A stretch of DNA of 64,000 nt from Klebsiella sp. WP3-W18-ESBL-02. Its GTDB lineage: Bacteria > Pseudomonadota > Gammaproteobacteria > Enterobacterales > Enterobacteriaceae. The notes under the pieces were generated by a model. It was not told the DNA's origin, ran no database searches, and saw only the letters and a list, made by a program, of their open reading frames with translations. Each line of letters starts with the position of its first letter. Position 1 is the first letter of the stretch. Positions 52,432 to 61,484 of this stretch are shown here, piece after piece. The translations under genes and the position numbers were made by a program. The stretch covers positions 3,720,001 through 3,784,000 of the forward strand of contig NZ_AP021972.1 of NCBI RefSeq assembly GCF_014168815.1, given 5' to 3'.

Positions 52432-52458
52432 TCAGACCCGGCGCTTCGCCGGGTCTGA
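52432..52458 (+). repeat. Stem-loop between yajG and ampG
   Basis: Perfect 12-base arms TCAGACCCGGCG / CGCCGGGTCTGA with a 3-base loop lie 8 bases after yajG. No T-run follows, so it is more likely an mRNA-stabilising or attenuating hairpin than a full terminator. The ampG start lies 13 bases downstream. Confidence 0.65.
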
Positions 52459-52470
52459 ACGTATATACCT

Positions 52471-53955
52471 ATGTCTGGTCACTATCTACGCATTTTTCAG
52501 CAACCCAAATCAGCCATTCTGCTGATTCTTGGCTTTGCCTCCGGCTTACCGCTTGCCCTGACCTCAGGGACGCTTCAGGCGTGGATGACGGTCGAGAATA
52601 TCGATCTGAAAACCATCGGCTTTTTCTCGCTGGTCGGCCAGGCCTACGTCTTTAAGTTTCTGTGGTCGCCGGTGATGGACCGCTACACGCCGCCGTTCCT
52701 CGGCCGCCGTCGCGGCTGGCTGTTGACCACCCAATGCCTACTGCTGGTTGCCATTGCGGCAATGGGCTTCCTTGAGCCCGCCTCGCAGCTGCGCTGGATG
52801 GCGGCGCTGGCGGTCATTATCGCCTTCTGTTCCGCGTCGCAGGATATCGTCTTCGACGCCTGGAAAACCGACGTACTGCCTGCCGAAGAGCGCGGTGCCG
52901 GAGCAGCCATCAGCGTGCTGGGGTATCGCCTGGGGATGCTGGTTTCCGGCGGTTTAGCGCTGTGGCTTGCCGATAAATGGCTGGGCTGGCAGGGTATGTA
53001 CTGGCTGATGGCAGCGCTGCTCGTTCCCTGCATTATCGCCACCCTGCTGGCGCCGGAACCCAGCGATGTTATCCCGGTGCCGAAAAGCCTTGAACAGGCG
53101 GTCGTGGCGCCGCTGAAAGATTTCTTTGGCCGTAACAACGCATGGCTGATTCTGCTGCTTATCGTCATGTACAAACTCGGCGATGCCTTCGCCATGAGCC
53201 TGACCACCACCTTCCTGATTCGCGGCGTCGGATTTGATGCCGGGCAGGTCGGGATGGTCAATAAGACTCTCGGTCTGTTTGCGACCATCATCGGCGCGCT
53301 GTACGGCGGCGTACTAATGCAGCGCCTGACGCTGTTTCGCGCGCTGCTGATTTTTGGCATTCTGCAGGGGGTTTCCAACGCGGGCTACTGGATGCTGTCG
53401 GTTACCGACAAGCACCTCTACTCCATGGCGGCGGCGGTATTCTTTGAAAACCTGTGCGGCGGTATGGGAACGGCGGCGTTCGTCGCGCTACTGATGACGC
53501 TGTGCAACAAATCCTTTTCCGCCACCCAGTTTGCCCTGCTGTCGGCGCTGTCGGCCGTTGGACGGGTCTATGTAGGCCCGATTGCCGGCTGGTTTGTCGA
53601 AGCCCACGGCTGGCCAACGTTCTATCTTTTCTCCGTCATCGCCGCGGTGCCGGGCATATTGCTGCTGTTAATCTGCCGCCGGACGCTGGAGTACACCCAG
53701 CAGACTGAGCAATTTATGCCGCGCGTATCCTACAGCGGCGGCTATCGTCTGGCGCTGCGTCTGCTCCTGGCTGGGGTCGCCCTGCTAGGCATCTGGCTGC
53801 TGCTGCTGATTAGCGATGCGCTTCATCTCTTTGCCGTAGCATGGTCCGGCACGTTGCTCGAAGCCGGGGTGCTCATTGCATTTATCGGTATCGTCTTTGG
53901 TTGCCTGCTGGACTATCTGGCACTGAGGAAAAGGCCCGTTTCACTCACTCAGTAA
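52471..53955 (+). CDS. ampG: Muropeptide permease AmpG
   Basis: A 494-residue inner-membrane permease that imports GlcNAc-anhydroMurNAc peptides for cell-wall recycling, and so feeds AmpR/AmpC signalling where present. It has about 12-14 hydrophobic segments of the MFS type, starting with ILLILGFASGLPLALTSGTLQAW. It is transcribed after yajG, with a terminator downstream. No ampC or ampR lies nearby. Confidence 0.96.
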   Translation: MSGHYLRIFQQPKSAILLILGFASGLPLALTSGTLQAWMTVENIDLKTIGFFSLVGQAYVFKFLWSPVMDRYTPPFLGRRRGWLLTTQCLLLVAIAAMGFLEPASQLRWMAALAVIIAFCSASQDIVFDAWKTDVLPAEERGAGAAISVLGYRLGMLVSGGLALWLADKWLGWQGMYWLMAALLVPCIIATLLAPEPSDVIPVPKSLEQAVVAPLKDFFGRNNAWLILLLIVMYKLGDAFAMSLTTTFLIRGVGFDAGQVGMVNKTLGLFATIIGALYGGVLMQRLTLFRALLIFGILQGVSNAGYWMLSVTDKHLYSMAAAVFFENLCGGMGTAAFVALLMTLCNKSFSATQFALLSALSAVGRVYVGPIAGWFVEAHGWPTFYLFSVIAAVPGILLLLICRRTLEYTQQTEQFMPRVSYSGGYRLALRLLLAGVALLGIWLLLLISDALHLFAVAWSGTLLEAGVLIAFIGIVFGCLLDYLALRKRPVSLTQ

Positions 53956-53981
53956 AAAATGCGGCATATCCGATGTAATCA

Positions 53982-54023
53982 CGATGCGTAATAATAACTC
54001 ACGCATCGTATATATCTTTTTTT
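53982..54023 (+). terminator. Terminator of ampG
   Basis: CGATGCGT / ACGCATCG arms with an 11-base loop are followed by TATATATC and T7, starting 27 bases past the ampG stop. Confidence 0.75.
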
Positions 54024-54419
54024 ATTTGCGCTTTTGTGCGCTTTAGAATTCTGGAAATTACTGGAACGTTTAAGGTATGCTTTATTTCATTAACCGATTC
54101 AGCACCAGACCAATTAAATTTTCGTCTTTTAATTGTCTTTTATTTGATGATTAATTGTTAATTATTTGTATATTTTTAGCAATGGTTATACCAATTGCCA
54201 TCCCAACCCCTTCCCCATACCCTCTTTCGTTATAACGCCCGTCTGATGGGCTTTCCGCTCGGAAAATAGACATATTTAGCAACATCTGTGACAGGCACGG
54301 CAGAACCCAGTAACACATAACTGACAGAGCACCAATGATGTTTACAGTAATGTAACCTTCCCGTAAAATGACCCCACACTTTAAACGCCACCAACACCCC
54401 GTGGAATTGAGGTCGTTAC
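54024..54419. other. Long AT-rich leader region ahead of cyoA
   Basis: The ampG-cyoA gap is AT-rich and holds no gene I can support. The cyo promoter at 54341-54369 lies near its end. The remainder is a likely site for oxygen- and iron-responsive regulators known to act on cyo in E. coli, but I could not assign single sites. Confidence 0.5.
54341..54369 (+). promoter_or_regulatory. Sigma-70 promoter of cyoABCDE
   Basis: TTTACA, a 17-base spacer and TAAAAT give a near-consensus promoter. Transcription would start near 54376, about 44 bases before the cyoA ATG. Confidence 0.75.
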
Positions 54420-55367
54420 ATGAGACTCAGGAAATACAATAAAAACTTGGGATGGTTGTCATTAATCGCCAGCACGGTATTACTCAGCGGCTGCGATTCT
54501 GCACTACTTGACCCCAGAGGACAGATTGGACTGGAGCAGCGTTCGCTGATTCTGACGGCTTTCGGCCTGATGATGATCGTCGTCATTCCGGCCGTCTTAA
54601 TGGCCGTTGGTTTCGCCTGGAAATACCGTGCGAGCAATAAAGATGCGAAGTATAGCCCGAACTGGTCACACTCCAACAAAGTGGAAGCTGTGGTCTGGAC
54701 CGTGCCTATTCTTATCATCATCTTCCTCGCCGTACTGACCTGGAAAACCACTCACTCCTTAGAACCAAGCAAACCGCTGGTACATGACGAGAAACCGATC
54801 ACGATTGAAGTGGTTTCCATGGACTGGAAATGGTTCTTCATTTACCCGGAGCAGGGCATTGCTACCGTCAACGAAATCGCCTTCCCGGCGAACGTTCCGG
54901 TGCAGTTCAAAGTGACCTCCAACTCCGTGATGAACTCCTTCTTTATCCCGCGTCTGGGCAGCCAGATTTACGCCATGGCCGGTATGCAGACCAACCTGCA
55001 TCTTATCGCTAACGAAGCGGGTACCTACGACGGTATCTCCGCCAGTTACAGCGGCCCGGGCTTCTCTGGTATGAAGTTCAAAGCCATTGCGACGCCGGAT
55101 CGTGCCACATTCGATCAGTGGGTCGCTAAAGCGAAACAATCTCCGAACACCATGGACGACATGGCGGCATTCGAGAAAGTGGCTGCACCGAGCGAATACA
55201 ACAAGGTGGAGTACTTCTCCAGCGTGAAACCAGATTTGTTTAAAGCAGTGACCAGCAAATTTATGGATCACGGCAAAAGCATGAACATGTCCAAACCGGA
55301 AGGCGAACACGCAGCGCACGAGGGTATGGAAGGCATGGACATGAACCACGCGGAATCCGCTCACTAA
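54420..55367 (+). CDS. cyoA: Cytochrome bo3 ubiquinol oxidase subunit II
   Basis: A 315-residue lipoprotein subunit. The signal peptide ends at the lipobox LLSGC (cysteine near residue 25), then two membrane spans and a periplasmic cupredoxin-like domain (EVVSMDWKWFFIYPEQGIATVNE) without CuA ligands, as expected for a quinol oxidase. The C-terminal tail is His/Met-rich. First gene of cyoABCDE, the high-oxygen terminal oxidase. Confidence 0.98.
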   Translation: MRLRKYNKNLGWLSLIASTVLLSGCDSALLDPRGQIGLEQRSLILTAFGLMMIVVIPAVLMAVGFAWKYRASNKDAKYSPNWSHSNKVEAVVWTVPILIIIFLAVLTWKTTHSLEPSKPLVHDEKPITIEVVSMDWKWFFIYPEQGIATVNEIAFPANVPVQFKVTSNSVMNSFFIPRLGSQIYAMAGMQTNLHLIANEAGTYDGISASYSGPGFSGMKFKAIATPDRATFDQWVAKAKQSPNTMDDMAAFEKVAAPSEYNKVEYFSSVKPDLFKAVTSKFMDHGKSMNMSKPEGEHAAHEGMEGMDMNHAESAH

Positions 55368-55386
55368 GGGGCCGAGGAAGAAAACG

Positions 55387-57378
55387 ATGTTCGGAAAATT
55401 GACACTGGATGCAGTGCCGTTCCATGAACCTATTGTCATGGTTACGGTCGCTGCCATTATCATCGGTGGTCTGGCGTTACTCGCCTTGATCACTTACTTC
55501 GGTAAGTGGTCCTACCTATGGAATGAGTGGCTGACTTCGGTTGACCACAAAAAACTGGGCATCATGTATGTCATCGTCGCTATCGTCATGCTGCTGCGTG
55601 GCTTTGCCGATGCCGTCATGATGCGTAGCCAACAGGTGCTGGCCTCCGCCGGCGAAGCTGGCTTCCTGCCACCTCATCACTACGATCAGATCTTTACCGC
55701 CCACGGCGTTATCATGATCTTCTTCGTGGCGATGCCGTTCGTTATCGGTCTGATGAACCTCGTGGTTCCACTGCAGATCGGCGCGCGCGACGTGGCGTTC
55801 CCGTTCCTGAACAACCTGAGCTTCTGGTTCACCGTTGTCGGCGTTATTCTGGTTAACCTGTCTCTGGGCGTAGGTGAATTTGCTCAGACCGGTTGGCTGG
55901 CCTATCCGCCGCTCTCGGGAATTGAGTACAGTCCGGGCGTAGGGGTCGATTACTGGATTTGGGCGCTGCAGCTCTCCGGTATTGGTACTACGTTAACCGG
56001 TATTAACTTCTTTGTGACCATCATCAAGATGCGTGCGCCAGGAATGACGATGTTCAAGATGCCGGTATTTACCTGGGCATCTCTGTGCGCCAACATCCTG
56101 ATTATCGCCTCCTTCCCAATTCTGACGGTTACCATCGCGCTGCTGACCCTGGATCGCTATCTGGGCACCCATTTCTTTACCAACGATATGGGCGGCAACA
56201 TGATGATGTACATCAACCTGATTTGGGCCTGGGGCCATCCGGAAGTGTATATCCTGGTTCTGCCGGTCTTCGGTGTATTCTCTGAAGTTGCCGCAACCTT
56301 CTCGCGTAAACGCCTGTTTGGCTACACCTCGCTGGTGTGGGCGACCGTGTGTATTACCATCCTGTCGTTCATCGTTTGGCTGCACCACTTCTTCACCATG
56401 GGTGCCGGTGCGAACGTTAACGCCTTCTTCGGTATTACCACGATGATTATCGCCATCCCGACCGGGGTGAAGATCTTCAACTGGCTGTTCACCATGTATC
56501 AGGGCCGCATCGTCTTCAACTCTGCGATGCTGTGGACCATCGGCTTTATCGTGACCTTCTCGGTCGGCGGTATGACCGGCGTTCTGCTGGCGGTGCCGGG
56601 CGCGGACTTCGTGCTGCACAACAGCCTGTTCCTGATTGCGCACTTCCATAACGTCATCATCGGCGGTGTGGTCTTCGGTTGCTTCGCCGGCCTGACCTAC
56701 TGGTGGCCGAAAGCCTTTGGCTTCACCCTGAACGAGACCTGGGGCAAACGCGCCTTCTGGTTCTGGATCATCGGCTTCTTCGTGGCGTTTATGCCGCTGT
56801 ACGTGCTGGGCTTCATGGGCATGACCCGTCGCCTGAGCCAGCAGATTGACCCGCAGTTCCACCCGATGCTGGTTATCGCAGCGTGCGGTGCTGCGCTGAT
56901 CGCCTGCGGTATCCTGTGCCAGCTGATTCAGTTCTACGTCTCTATTCGCGACCGCGAGCAGAACCGTGACCTGACCGGTGACCCATGGGGCGGCCGTACG
57001 CTGGAGTGGGCAACCTCTTCCCCGCCTCCGTTCTACAACTTTGCCATTGTGCCGCACATTCATGAGCGTGACGCATTCTGGGAAATGAAAGAGAAAGGCG
57101 AAGCGTACAAACAGCCGACGCAGTATGAAGAAATTCATATGCCGAAAAACAGCGGTGCGGGTATCGTGATTGCCGCCTTCGCTACCGTCTTTGGTTTCGC
57201 CATGATCTGGCATATCTGGTGGTTGGCGATTGCCAGCTTCGCAGGCATCGTGATCACCTGGATCATCAAAAGCTTTGACGAGGACGTGGATTACTACGTG
57301 CCGGTTGCAGAAGTCGAAAAACTGGAAAATCAGCATTTCGATGAGATTTCTAAGGCAGGGCTGAAAAATGGCAACTGA
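55387..57378 (+). CDS. cyoB: Cytochrome bo3 ubiquinol oxidase subunit I
   Basis: A 663-residue catalytic subunit with about 15 membrane helices. Heme b and heme o3-CuB ligands are seen in FTAHGVIMIFFVAMPF, WAWGHPEVYILVLPVFG, WLHHFFTMG and IAHFHNVIIGG. It reduces oxygen to water and pumps protons. The 3' end overlaps cyoC by 11 bases. Confidence 0.99.
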   Translation: MFGKLTLDAVPFHEPIVMVTVAAIIIGGLALLALITYFGKWSYLWNEWLTSVDHKKLGIMYVIVAIVMLLRGFADAVMMRSQQVLASAGEAGFLPPHHYDQIFTAHGVIMIFFVAMPFVIGLMNLVVPLQIGARDVAFPFLNNLSFWFTVVGVILVNLSLGVGEFAQTGWLAYPPLSGIEYSPGVGVDYWIWALQLSGIGTTLTGINFFVTIIKMRAPGMTMFKMPVFTWASLCANILIIASFPILTVTIALLTLDRYLGTHFFTNDMGGNMMMYINLIWAWGHPEVYILVLPVFGVFSEVAATFSRKRLFGYTSLVWATVCITILSFIVWLHHFFTMGAGANVNAFFGITTMIIAIPTGVKIFNWLFTMYQGRIVFNSAMLWTIGFIVTFSVGGMTGVLLAVPGADFVLHNSLFLIAHFHNVIIGGVVFGCFAGLTYWWPKAFGFTLNETWGKRAFWFWIIGFFVAFMPLYVLGFMGMTRRLSQQIDPQFHPMLVIAACGAALIACGILCQLIQFYVSIRDREQNRDLTGDPWGGRTLEWATSSPPPFYNFAIVPHIHERDAFWEMKEKGEAYKQPTQYEEIHMPKNSGAGIVIAAFATVFGFAMIWHIWWLAIASFAGIVITWIIKSFDEDVDYYVPVAEVEKLENQHFDEISKAGLKNGN

Positions 57379-57979
57379 TACTCTGGCGCATAACGCCCAC
57401 GCGCATGAACATGGGCATCACGATACAGGGCCGATGAAGATCTTCGGCTTCTGGATCTACCTGATGAGCGACTGCATTATCTTCGCTACGTTGTTCGCTA
57501 CCTACGCTGTGCTGGTAAACGGCACGGCGGGCGGCCCGACCGGCAAAGATATCTTCGAGCTGCCGTTCGTTCTGGTTGAAACTGCACTGCTGTTATTCAG
57601 CTCCATCACCTACGGCATGGCGGCTATCGCCATGTACAAAAACAACAAGAGCCAGGTCGTTTCCTGGCTCGCCCTCACCTTCCTGTTTGGTGCCGGGTTC
57701 ATCGCGATGGAAATCTATGAATTCCATCACCTGATTGTTGAAGGTATGGGCCCGGATCGCAGCGGCTTCCTGTCAGCGTTCTTCGCGCTGGTTGGTACGC
57801 ACGGTCTGCACGTCACCTCCGGTCTTATCTGGATGGCGGTGCTGATGGTGCAGGTTTCTCGCCGCGGCCTGACCAGCACTAACCGTACCCGTATCCTGTG
57901 CCTGAGCCTGTTCTGGCACTTCCTGGACGTGGTGTGGATCTGTGTGTTCTCGGTTGTTTATCTGATGGGGGCAATGTAA
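57368..57979 (+). CDS. cyoC: Cytochrome bo3 ubiquinol oxidase subunit III
   Basis: A 203-residue heme-copper oxidase subunit III with five membrane spans. A His-rich N-terminus (LAHNAHAHEHGHHDTG) precedes GFWIYLMSDCIIFATLFATYAVL; the conserved GTHGLHVTSGLIWM and SLFWHFLDVVWICVFSVVYL are present. It overlaps cyoB by 11 bases and cyoD by one base (TAATG). Confidence 0.98.
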   Translation: MATDTLAHNAHAHEHGHHDTGPMKIFGFWIYLMSDCIIFATLFATYAVLVNGTAGGPTGKDIFELPFVLVETALLLFSSITYGMAAIAMYKNNKSQVVSWLALTFLFGAGFIAMEIYEFHHLIVEGMGPDRSGFLSAFFALVGTHGLHVTSGLIWMAVLMVQVSRRGLTSTNRTRILCLSLFWHFLDVVWICVFSVVYLMGAM

Positions 57980-58308
57980 TGAGTCATTCTAACGATCATA
58001 GCGGCGCATCCCACGGCAGCGTGAAGTCGTACATGACAGGTTTTATCCTGTCTATCATCCTGACGGTGATCCCGTTCTGGATGGTGATGACCGGCAGCGC
58101 GTCGCATGCGGCGATTCTGGGCACCATTCTGGTGACCGCTGTGGTGCAGATTGTCGTACACCTGGTGTACTTCCTGCACATGAACAGCAAGTCTGACGAA
58201 GGCTGGAACCTGACCGCGTTTGTCTTTACCGTGATAATCATTGCCATCGTGGTGGTAGGGTCCATCTGGATTATGTGGAACCTGAACTACAACATGATGG
58301 TTCACTAA
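57979..58308 (+). CDS. cyoD: Cytochrome bo3 ubiquinol oxidase subunit IV
   Basis: A 109-residue subunit IV with three membrane helices, starting MSHSNDHSGASHGSVKSYMT. It helps assemble CuB in subunit I. The start at 57979 overlaps the cyoC stop; a longer frame opening at 57898 inside cyoC is not conserved. Confidence 0.97.
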   Translation: MSHSNDHSGASHGSVKSYMTGFILSIILTVIPFWMVMTGSASHAAILGTILVTAVVQIVVHLVYFLHMNSKSDEGWNLTAFVFTVIIIAIVVVGSIWIMWNLNYNMMVH

Positions 58309-58319
58309 GAGCGGCGAGT

Positions 58320-59207
58320 ATGTTTAAGCGATACCTGCAAGTAACGAAGCCTGGCATCATTTTTGGCAACCTGATCTCCGTGATCGGCGGTTTCCTGCTG
58401 GCCTCCAAAGGTCACATCGACTATCCGCTGTTCGTCTGGACGCTTCTCGGTGTGTCTCTGGTGGTCGCCTCGGGTTGTGTTTTCAACAACTACATCGATC
58501 GTGACATCGACCGTAAGATGGAGCGAACGAAGAACCGAGTGCTGGTTAAGGGACTGATTGCGCCAAAAACGTCGCTGGTCTACGCCACTTTGCTGGGTCT
58601 CGCTGGCTTCATGCTGCTGTGGTTCGGCGCCAATCCCCTCGCCTGCTGGCTGGGGGTAATGGGGTTCGTGGTTTATGTCGGCGTTTACAGCCTGTACATG
58701 AAGCGCCACTCCGTTTACGGCACGCTGATTGGTTCTCTCTCCGGCGCTGCGCCGCCGGTGATTGGCTACTGCGCAGTATCCGGCACCTTTGACAGCGGCG
58801 CGCTGATTCTGCTGGCGATCTTCAGCCTGTGGCAGATGCCCCACTCCTACGCTATCGCGATTTTCCGTTTTAAGGATTATCAGGCAGCGAACATCCCGGT
58901 ACTGCCGGTGGTGAAGGGCATTTCGGTGGCAAAAAATCACATTACGCTGTACATCGTCGCTTTTGCTATCGCCACGCTGATGCTAACGCTTGGCGGCTAC
59001 GCGGGTTATAAATACCTGATTGTTGCCGCTGCGGTGAGCGTATGGTGGCTCGGCATGGCGCTGCGCGGTTACAACGTGGAAGATGATAAAGTCTGGGCGC
59101 GCAAGCTGTTCGGCTTCTCTATCATCGCCATTACCGCGCTCAGCGTGATGATGTCGGTCGACTTTATGGTGCCGAATTCTCAGAACCTGCTGACTTACGT
59201 CTGGTAA
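58320..59207 (+). CDS. cyoE: Protoheme IX farnesyltransferase (heme O synthase)
   Basis: A 295-residue UbiA-superfamily prenyltransferase that farnesylates heme b to heme O, the cofactor of subunit I. The start at 58320 (MFKRYLQVTKPGIIFGNLIS) is typical. Prenyl-diphosphate motifs are NNYIDRDIDRKMERTKNR and the later segment PHSYAIAIFRFKDYQAANIPVLP. Last cyo gene, followed by a terminator. Confidence 0.97.
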   Translation: MFKRYLQVTKPGIIFGNLISVIGGFLLASKGHIDYPLFVWTLLGVSLVVASGCVFNNYIDRDIDRKMERTKNRVLVKGLIAPKTSLVYATLLGLAGFMLLWFGANPLACWLGVMGFVVYVGVYSLYMKRHSVYGTLIGSLSGAAPPVIGYCAVSGTFDSGALILLAIFSLWQMPHSYAIAIFRFKDYQAANIPVLPVVKGISVAKNHITLYIVAFAIATLMLTLGGYAGYKYLIVAAAVSVWWLGMALRGYNVEDDKVWARKLFGFSIIAITALSVMMSVDFMVPNSQNLLTYVW

Positions 59208-59224
59208 AGAGACACCGTTTGATA

Positions 59225-59250
59225 AAAACCTCGCTTCGGCGGGGTTTTTT
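59225..59250 (+). terminator. Terminator of cyoABCDE
   Basis: AAAACCTCGC / GCGGGGTTTT hairpin with a TTCG tetraloop (one G-U-type pair) and T6, 18 bases past cyoE. Confidence 0.9.
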
Positions 59251-59394
59251 ATTGCCTGAAGAAAAGCGCCCAATATTGATGTTTTCCTAAATATTGGCAA
59301 GGTCGCCGTTCAGACGGCTTATTCGAAGGGAAGAGGTATAGAATCACAGCGGGTGCTTGAGACTGTTTGTCTTAGGCATTACGCGAAAGGCAGA

Positions 59395-59469
59395 TAGACA
59401 AAAGCCCCAGTTAACATTGAGCGTCCGGCAAGACGCTTAACATTAATCTGAGGCCCCTAAATGCAATAC
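59395..59469 (-). ncRNA. sok: Candidate Sok-type antisense RNA
   Basis: On the minus strand TTGACC (59505-59500), an 18-base spacer and TAACCT (59481-59476) give a promoter that would start an RNA near 59469. It would run across the mok start at 59461 and end in the GGGGCTTTTG stretch near 59400, after a hairpin AGCGTC / GACGCT (59420-59437). This is where Sok RNA lies in known hok loci. The ends are estimates. Confidence 0.45.
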
Positions 59470-59670
59470 AACATTAGGTTAGCCTCTTACCGACCTTCGG
59501 GTCAAGGAGAAGTAGCCTATGAAGCGGAACAAGGTGGTTATTGTTGCCCTGGTAGTCCTCTGTATTACCGTCGTGATGTCGGTACTGGTCACGCGCAAAG
59601 ATCTTTGCGCGGTCCGTATCCGCAGCGGGCATATGGAGGTCGCCGTCTTCACAGCCTACGAATCTGTTAA
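59461..59670 (+). CDS. mok: Candidate mok regulatory reading frame
   Basis: A 69-codon frame (MQYNIRLASYRPSGQGEVAY at the start) overlaps most of hok in another frame and ends four bases before the hok stop. In hok/sok systems the mok frame is translated to allow hok translation and is the true target of Sok. The amino-acid sequence itself is not conserved in a way I can check. Confidence 0.5.
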   Translation: MQYNIRLASYRPSGQGEVAYEAEQGGYCCPGSPLYYRRDVGTGHAQRSLRGPYPQRAYGGRRLHSLRIC

Positions 59671-59674
59671 GTAA
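59519..59674 (+). CDS. hok: Hok-family type I toxin peptide
   Basis: A 51-residue Hok/Gef peptide, MKRNKVVIVALVVLCITVVM and onward, ending FTAYESVK. It has one membrane span (about 5-25), the family segment VTRKDLCAVRIRSG with Cys30, and the ending EVAVFTAYES. The start is set by AAGGAGAAGTAGCCT. Such peptides depolarise the inner membrane; translation is normally blocked by an antisense Sok RNA. It is isolated after cyoE and is likely a degenerate or chromosomal copy, but the frame is intact. Confidence 0.88.
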   Translation: MKRNKVVIVALVVLCITVVMSVLVTRKDLCAVRIRSGHMEVAVFTAYESVK

Positions 59675-59751
59675 GAGACCCGGCGGGGAGTCATCCCCGC
59701 CACTCCTGATGCTACCAGGTATTCTCAACGCACCCAATTTTTTTCACCTGG

Positions 59752-60510
59752 CTAGCCCACCAGCATCGCCTGCGCGCTATACAGCAGATCGAGATGATCC
59801 CGGCACAGCGCCTCCAGCGACGTGCGCGACTGGTGGCTGGTCAGACTCAACGCTCCCCAGTACAGCCCTTCCCTATCAGCAAGTGGAACGGCGATCACCA
59901 GCATACCTATCTCAAACTCCTGCTCAATAGAGGCGTATCCCTGACGACGAACCTGCGCGATACGCTCCATCAATATCGGTACATCCGTCACCGTGTAAGG
60001 CGTTCGTTGCTCGCGGGCTACTCGCTGCAACACAGCCTCGCATTCAGCTTCCGGCAACGAGGCTAACCACAAGCGACCGCCCGCGGTGCAGTGAATCGGC
60101 ACTCGTTCACCGAGCCGTACAGAAGTTGAGTTAAACGGCGTATGTTTGCTGCGGGCAATATAGACCAGCTCGTTGTCATCGATCACCCCCACCGACGCGT
60201 GTTCCTCTGTACGACTAGCAACATATTCAACAATCGGCCGTACCATACGCGGGAACTGCGCGGAATCAACGTAGGCCTGCCCCAAACGCAGCGTTTTCGC
60301 CATCAGCCAGTAATAGCGCCCATCGGTATCCAGATAGCCGTCGTGTACCAGCGTCAGGAAAAATCGGCGAGCCGCGCTCTGCGTCAACCCGCTCATTTTC
60401 GCCGCCTGCGGCACCGTCAGACGCGGGTTCGCCTTTGAAAAAAGCTGGATCAGCGCCAGCCCCTTTTGCAGCCCCACAATCAGATCGCGTTGATGAATCT
60501 CGTTTTGCAT
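59752..60510 (-). CDS. IclR-family transcription regulator
   Basis: A 252-residue IclR-type regulator. The N-terminal winged helix is in LTVPQAAKMSGLTQSAARRFFLTLVHDGYL (about residues 31-60) and the C-terminal effector domain has HASVGVIDDNELVYIARS and VPIHCTAGGRLWLASLP. It is closest in character to the PcaR/PobR aromatic-acid subgroup, judged by the SxxRFFLTLxxxGYL pattern. It is divergent from a shikimate-dehydrogenase-like gene and probably controls it. Confidence 0.88.
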   Translation of the reverse strand: MQNEIHQRDLIVGLQKGLALIQLFSKANPRLTVPQAAKMSGLTQSAARRFFLTLVHDGYLDTDGRYYWLMAKTLRLGQAYVDSAQFPRMVRPIVEYVASRTEEHASVGVIDDNELVYIARSKHTPFNSTSVRLGERVPIHCTAGGRLWLASLPEAECEAVLQRVAREQRTPYTVTDVPILMERIAQVRRQGYASIEQEFEIGMLVIAVPLADREGLYWGALSLTSHQSRTSLEALCRDHLDLLYSAQAMLVG

Positions 60511-60547
60511 AGTTGTTCACACTTTTGCAACAGAGGGAGTCGAATAC

Positions 60548-60576
60548 TGCGATTATCGCACTGTCGGTGCGATTAA
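60548..60576. promoter_or_regulatory. Candidate IclR-type operator
   Basis: TGCGATTATCGCA (60548-60560) is a 13-base palindrome, and its half TGCGATTA recurs at 60568, 20 bases on. They sit between the divergent IclR and dehydrogenase genes. Confidence 0.4.
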
Positions 60577-60662
60577 CAACCAACCCGTCCGAATTCTGCG
60601 TTGTCGCTCACCGCTTCCATTGAAATACTTACGCAACAGTTTATTAACAAGCGAGGTGAGCA

Positions 60663-61484
60663 ATGGTCAGCGGATTTACTCAGGTCGTCGCCGTTATCGG
60701 GCATCCCATTACCCAGGTGAAATCACCGGAAAACTTTAACCACTACTTTGCCAGCCAGAGCATGGATAAGGTAATGATCCCGGTCGATATCGCGCCGGAA
60801 GCCGTTGCCGACTATCTGAACGCCCTGCGCGGCTGGCAGAATATGAGCGGTATTTTGGTTACCATTCCCCATAAACAGCGCGTTGCCGGGCTGCTGGATA
60901 GCCTGACATCGCGCGCCCGTCATCTGAATGCGGTCAACGTAGTTCGCAAGCTGGCGGACGGCCGCTTAGAGGGCGATATGCTTGACGGCGTCGGCTTCCT
61001 GCGCGCCGCCGACGCGCACGGTTTTGCCACCGTCGGCAAGCGCGCCCTGCTCACCGGCTGCGGCGGCGTCGGTAGCGCCATCGCCTGGAGTCTGTGCGAA
61101 GCGGGCATCCACAGTCTGGCCCTGCACGATCGCGACGACGCCAGCCGCCAGCGTCTGGAGAATCGTCTCGCCACCCATTTCCCGAGCGTCCACCTCACCG
61201 CCCTGCCCGAATCGCTGGCGGAAATCGATCTGCTGGTCAACGGTTCTCCTGCGGGTATGGCGGGCTTCGATCCGCTGCCGCTAAGCCCAGCGCTGCTTGA
61301 AACGTTAACCGCCGCCACGCACGTTGCCGATGTCGTCACCGCACCGGTTGTCACCCCGCTGCTGGCCTTCGCCAGCGAGCGTGGCTGCCGCACGCAAACC
61401 GGGCCGGAAATGGCGCTAGCGCAGATGGAGCTGATTGGGCAGTTCATCGGTGCGATACCCTCACCACATGAGGTCGCCGCATGA
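60663..61484 (+). CDS. Shikimate dehydrogenase-like oxidoreductase
   Basis: A 273-residue AroE-family protein. The substrate lysine region is in ILVTIPHKQRV, the aspartate in GDMLDGVGF, the dinucleotide loop in LTGCGGVGSA, and NGSPAGM stands for the usual NxTPxGM. The N-terminal SKSPxxHN motif is altered to QVKSPENFNHYF, so it is probably a catabolic paralogue rather than biosynthetic AroE. First gene of an operon with two flavoproteins; it overlaps the next by four bases. Confidence 0.85.
   Translation: MVSGFTQVVAVIGHPITQVKSPENFNHYFASQSMDKVMIPVDIAPEAVADYLNALRGWQNMSGILVTIPHKQRVAGLLDSLTSRARHLNAVNVVRKLADGRLEGDMLDGVGFLRAADAHGFATVGKRALLTGCGGVGSAIAWSLCEAGIHSLALHDRDDASRQRLENRLATHFPSVHLTALPESLAEIDLLVNGSPAGMAGFDPLPLSPALLETLTAATHVADVVTAPVVTPLLAFASERGCRTQTGPEMALAQMELIGQFIGAIPSPHEVAA

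Noticed and set aside
55993..57336. Open frame of 447 codons antisense to cyoB
   Set aside because: Biased composition and complete overlap with the well-supported cyoB.
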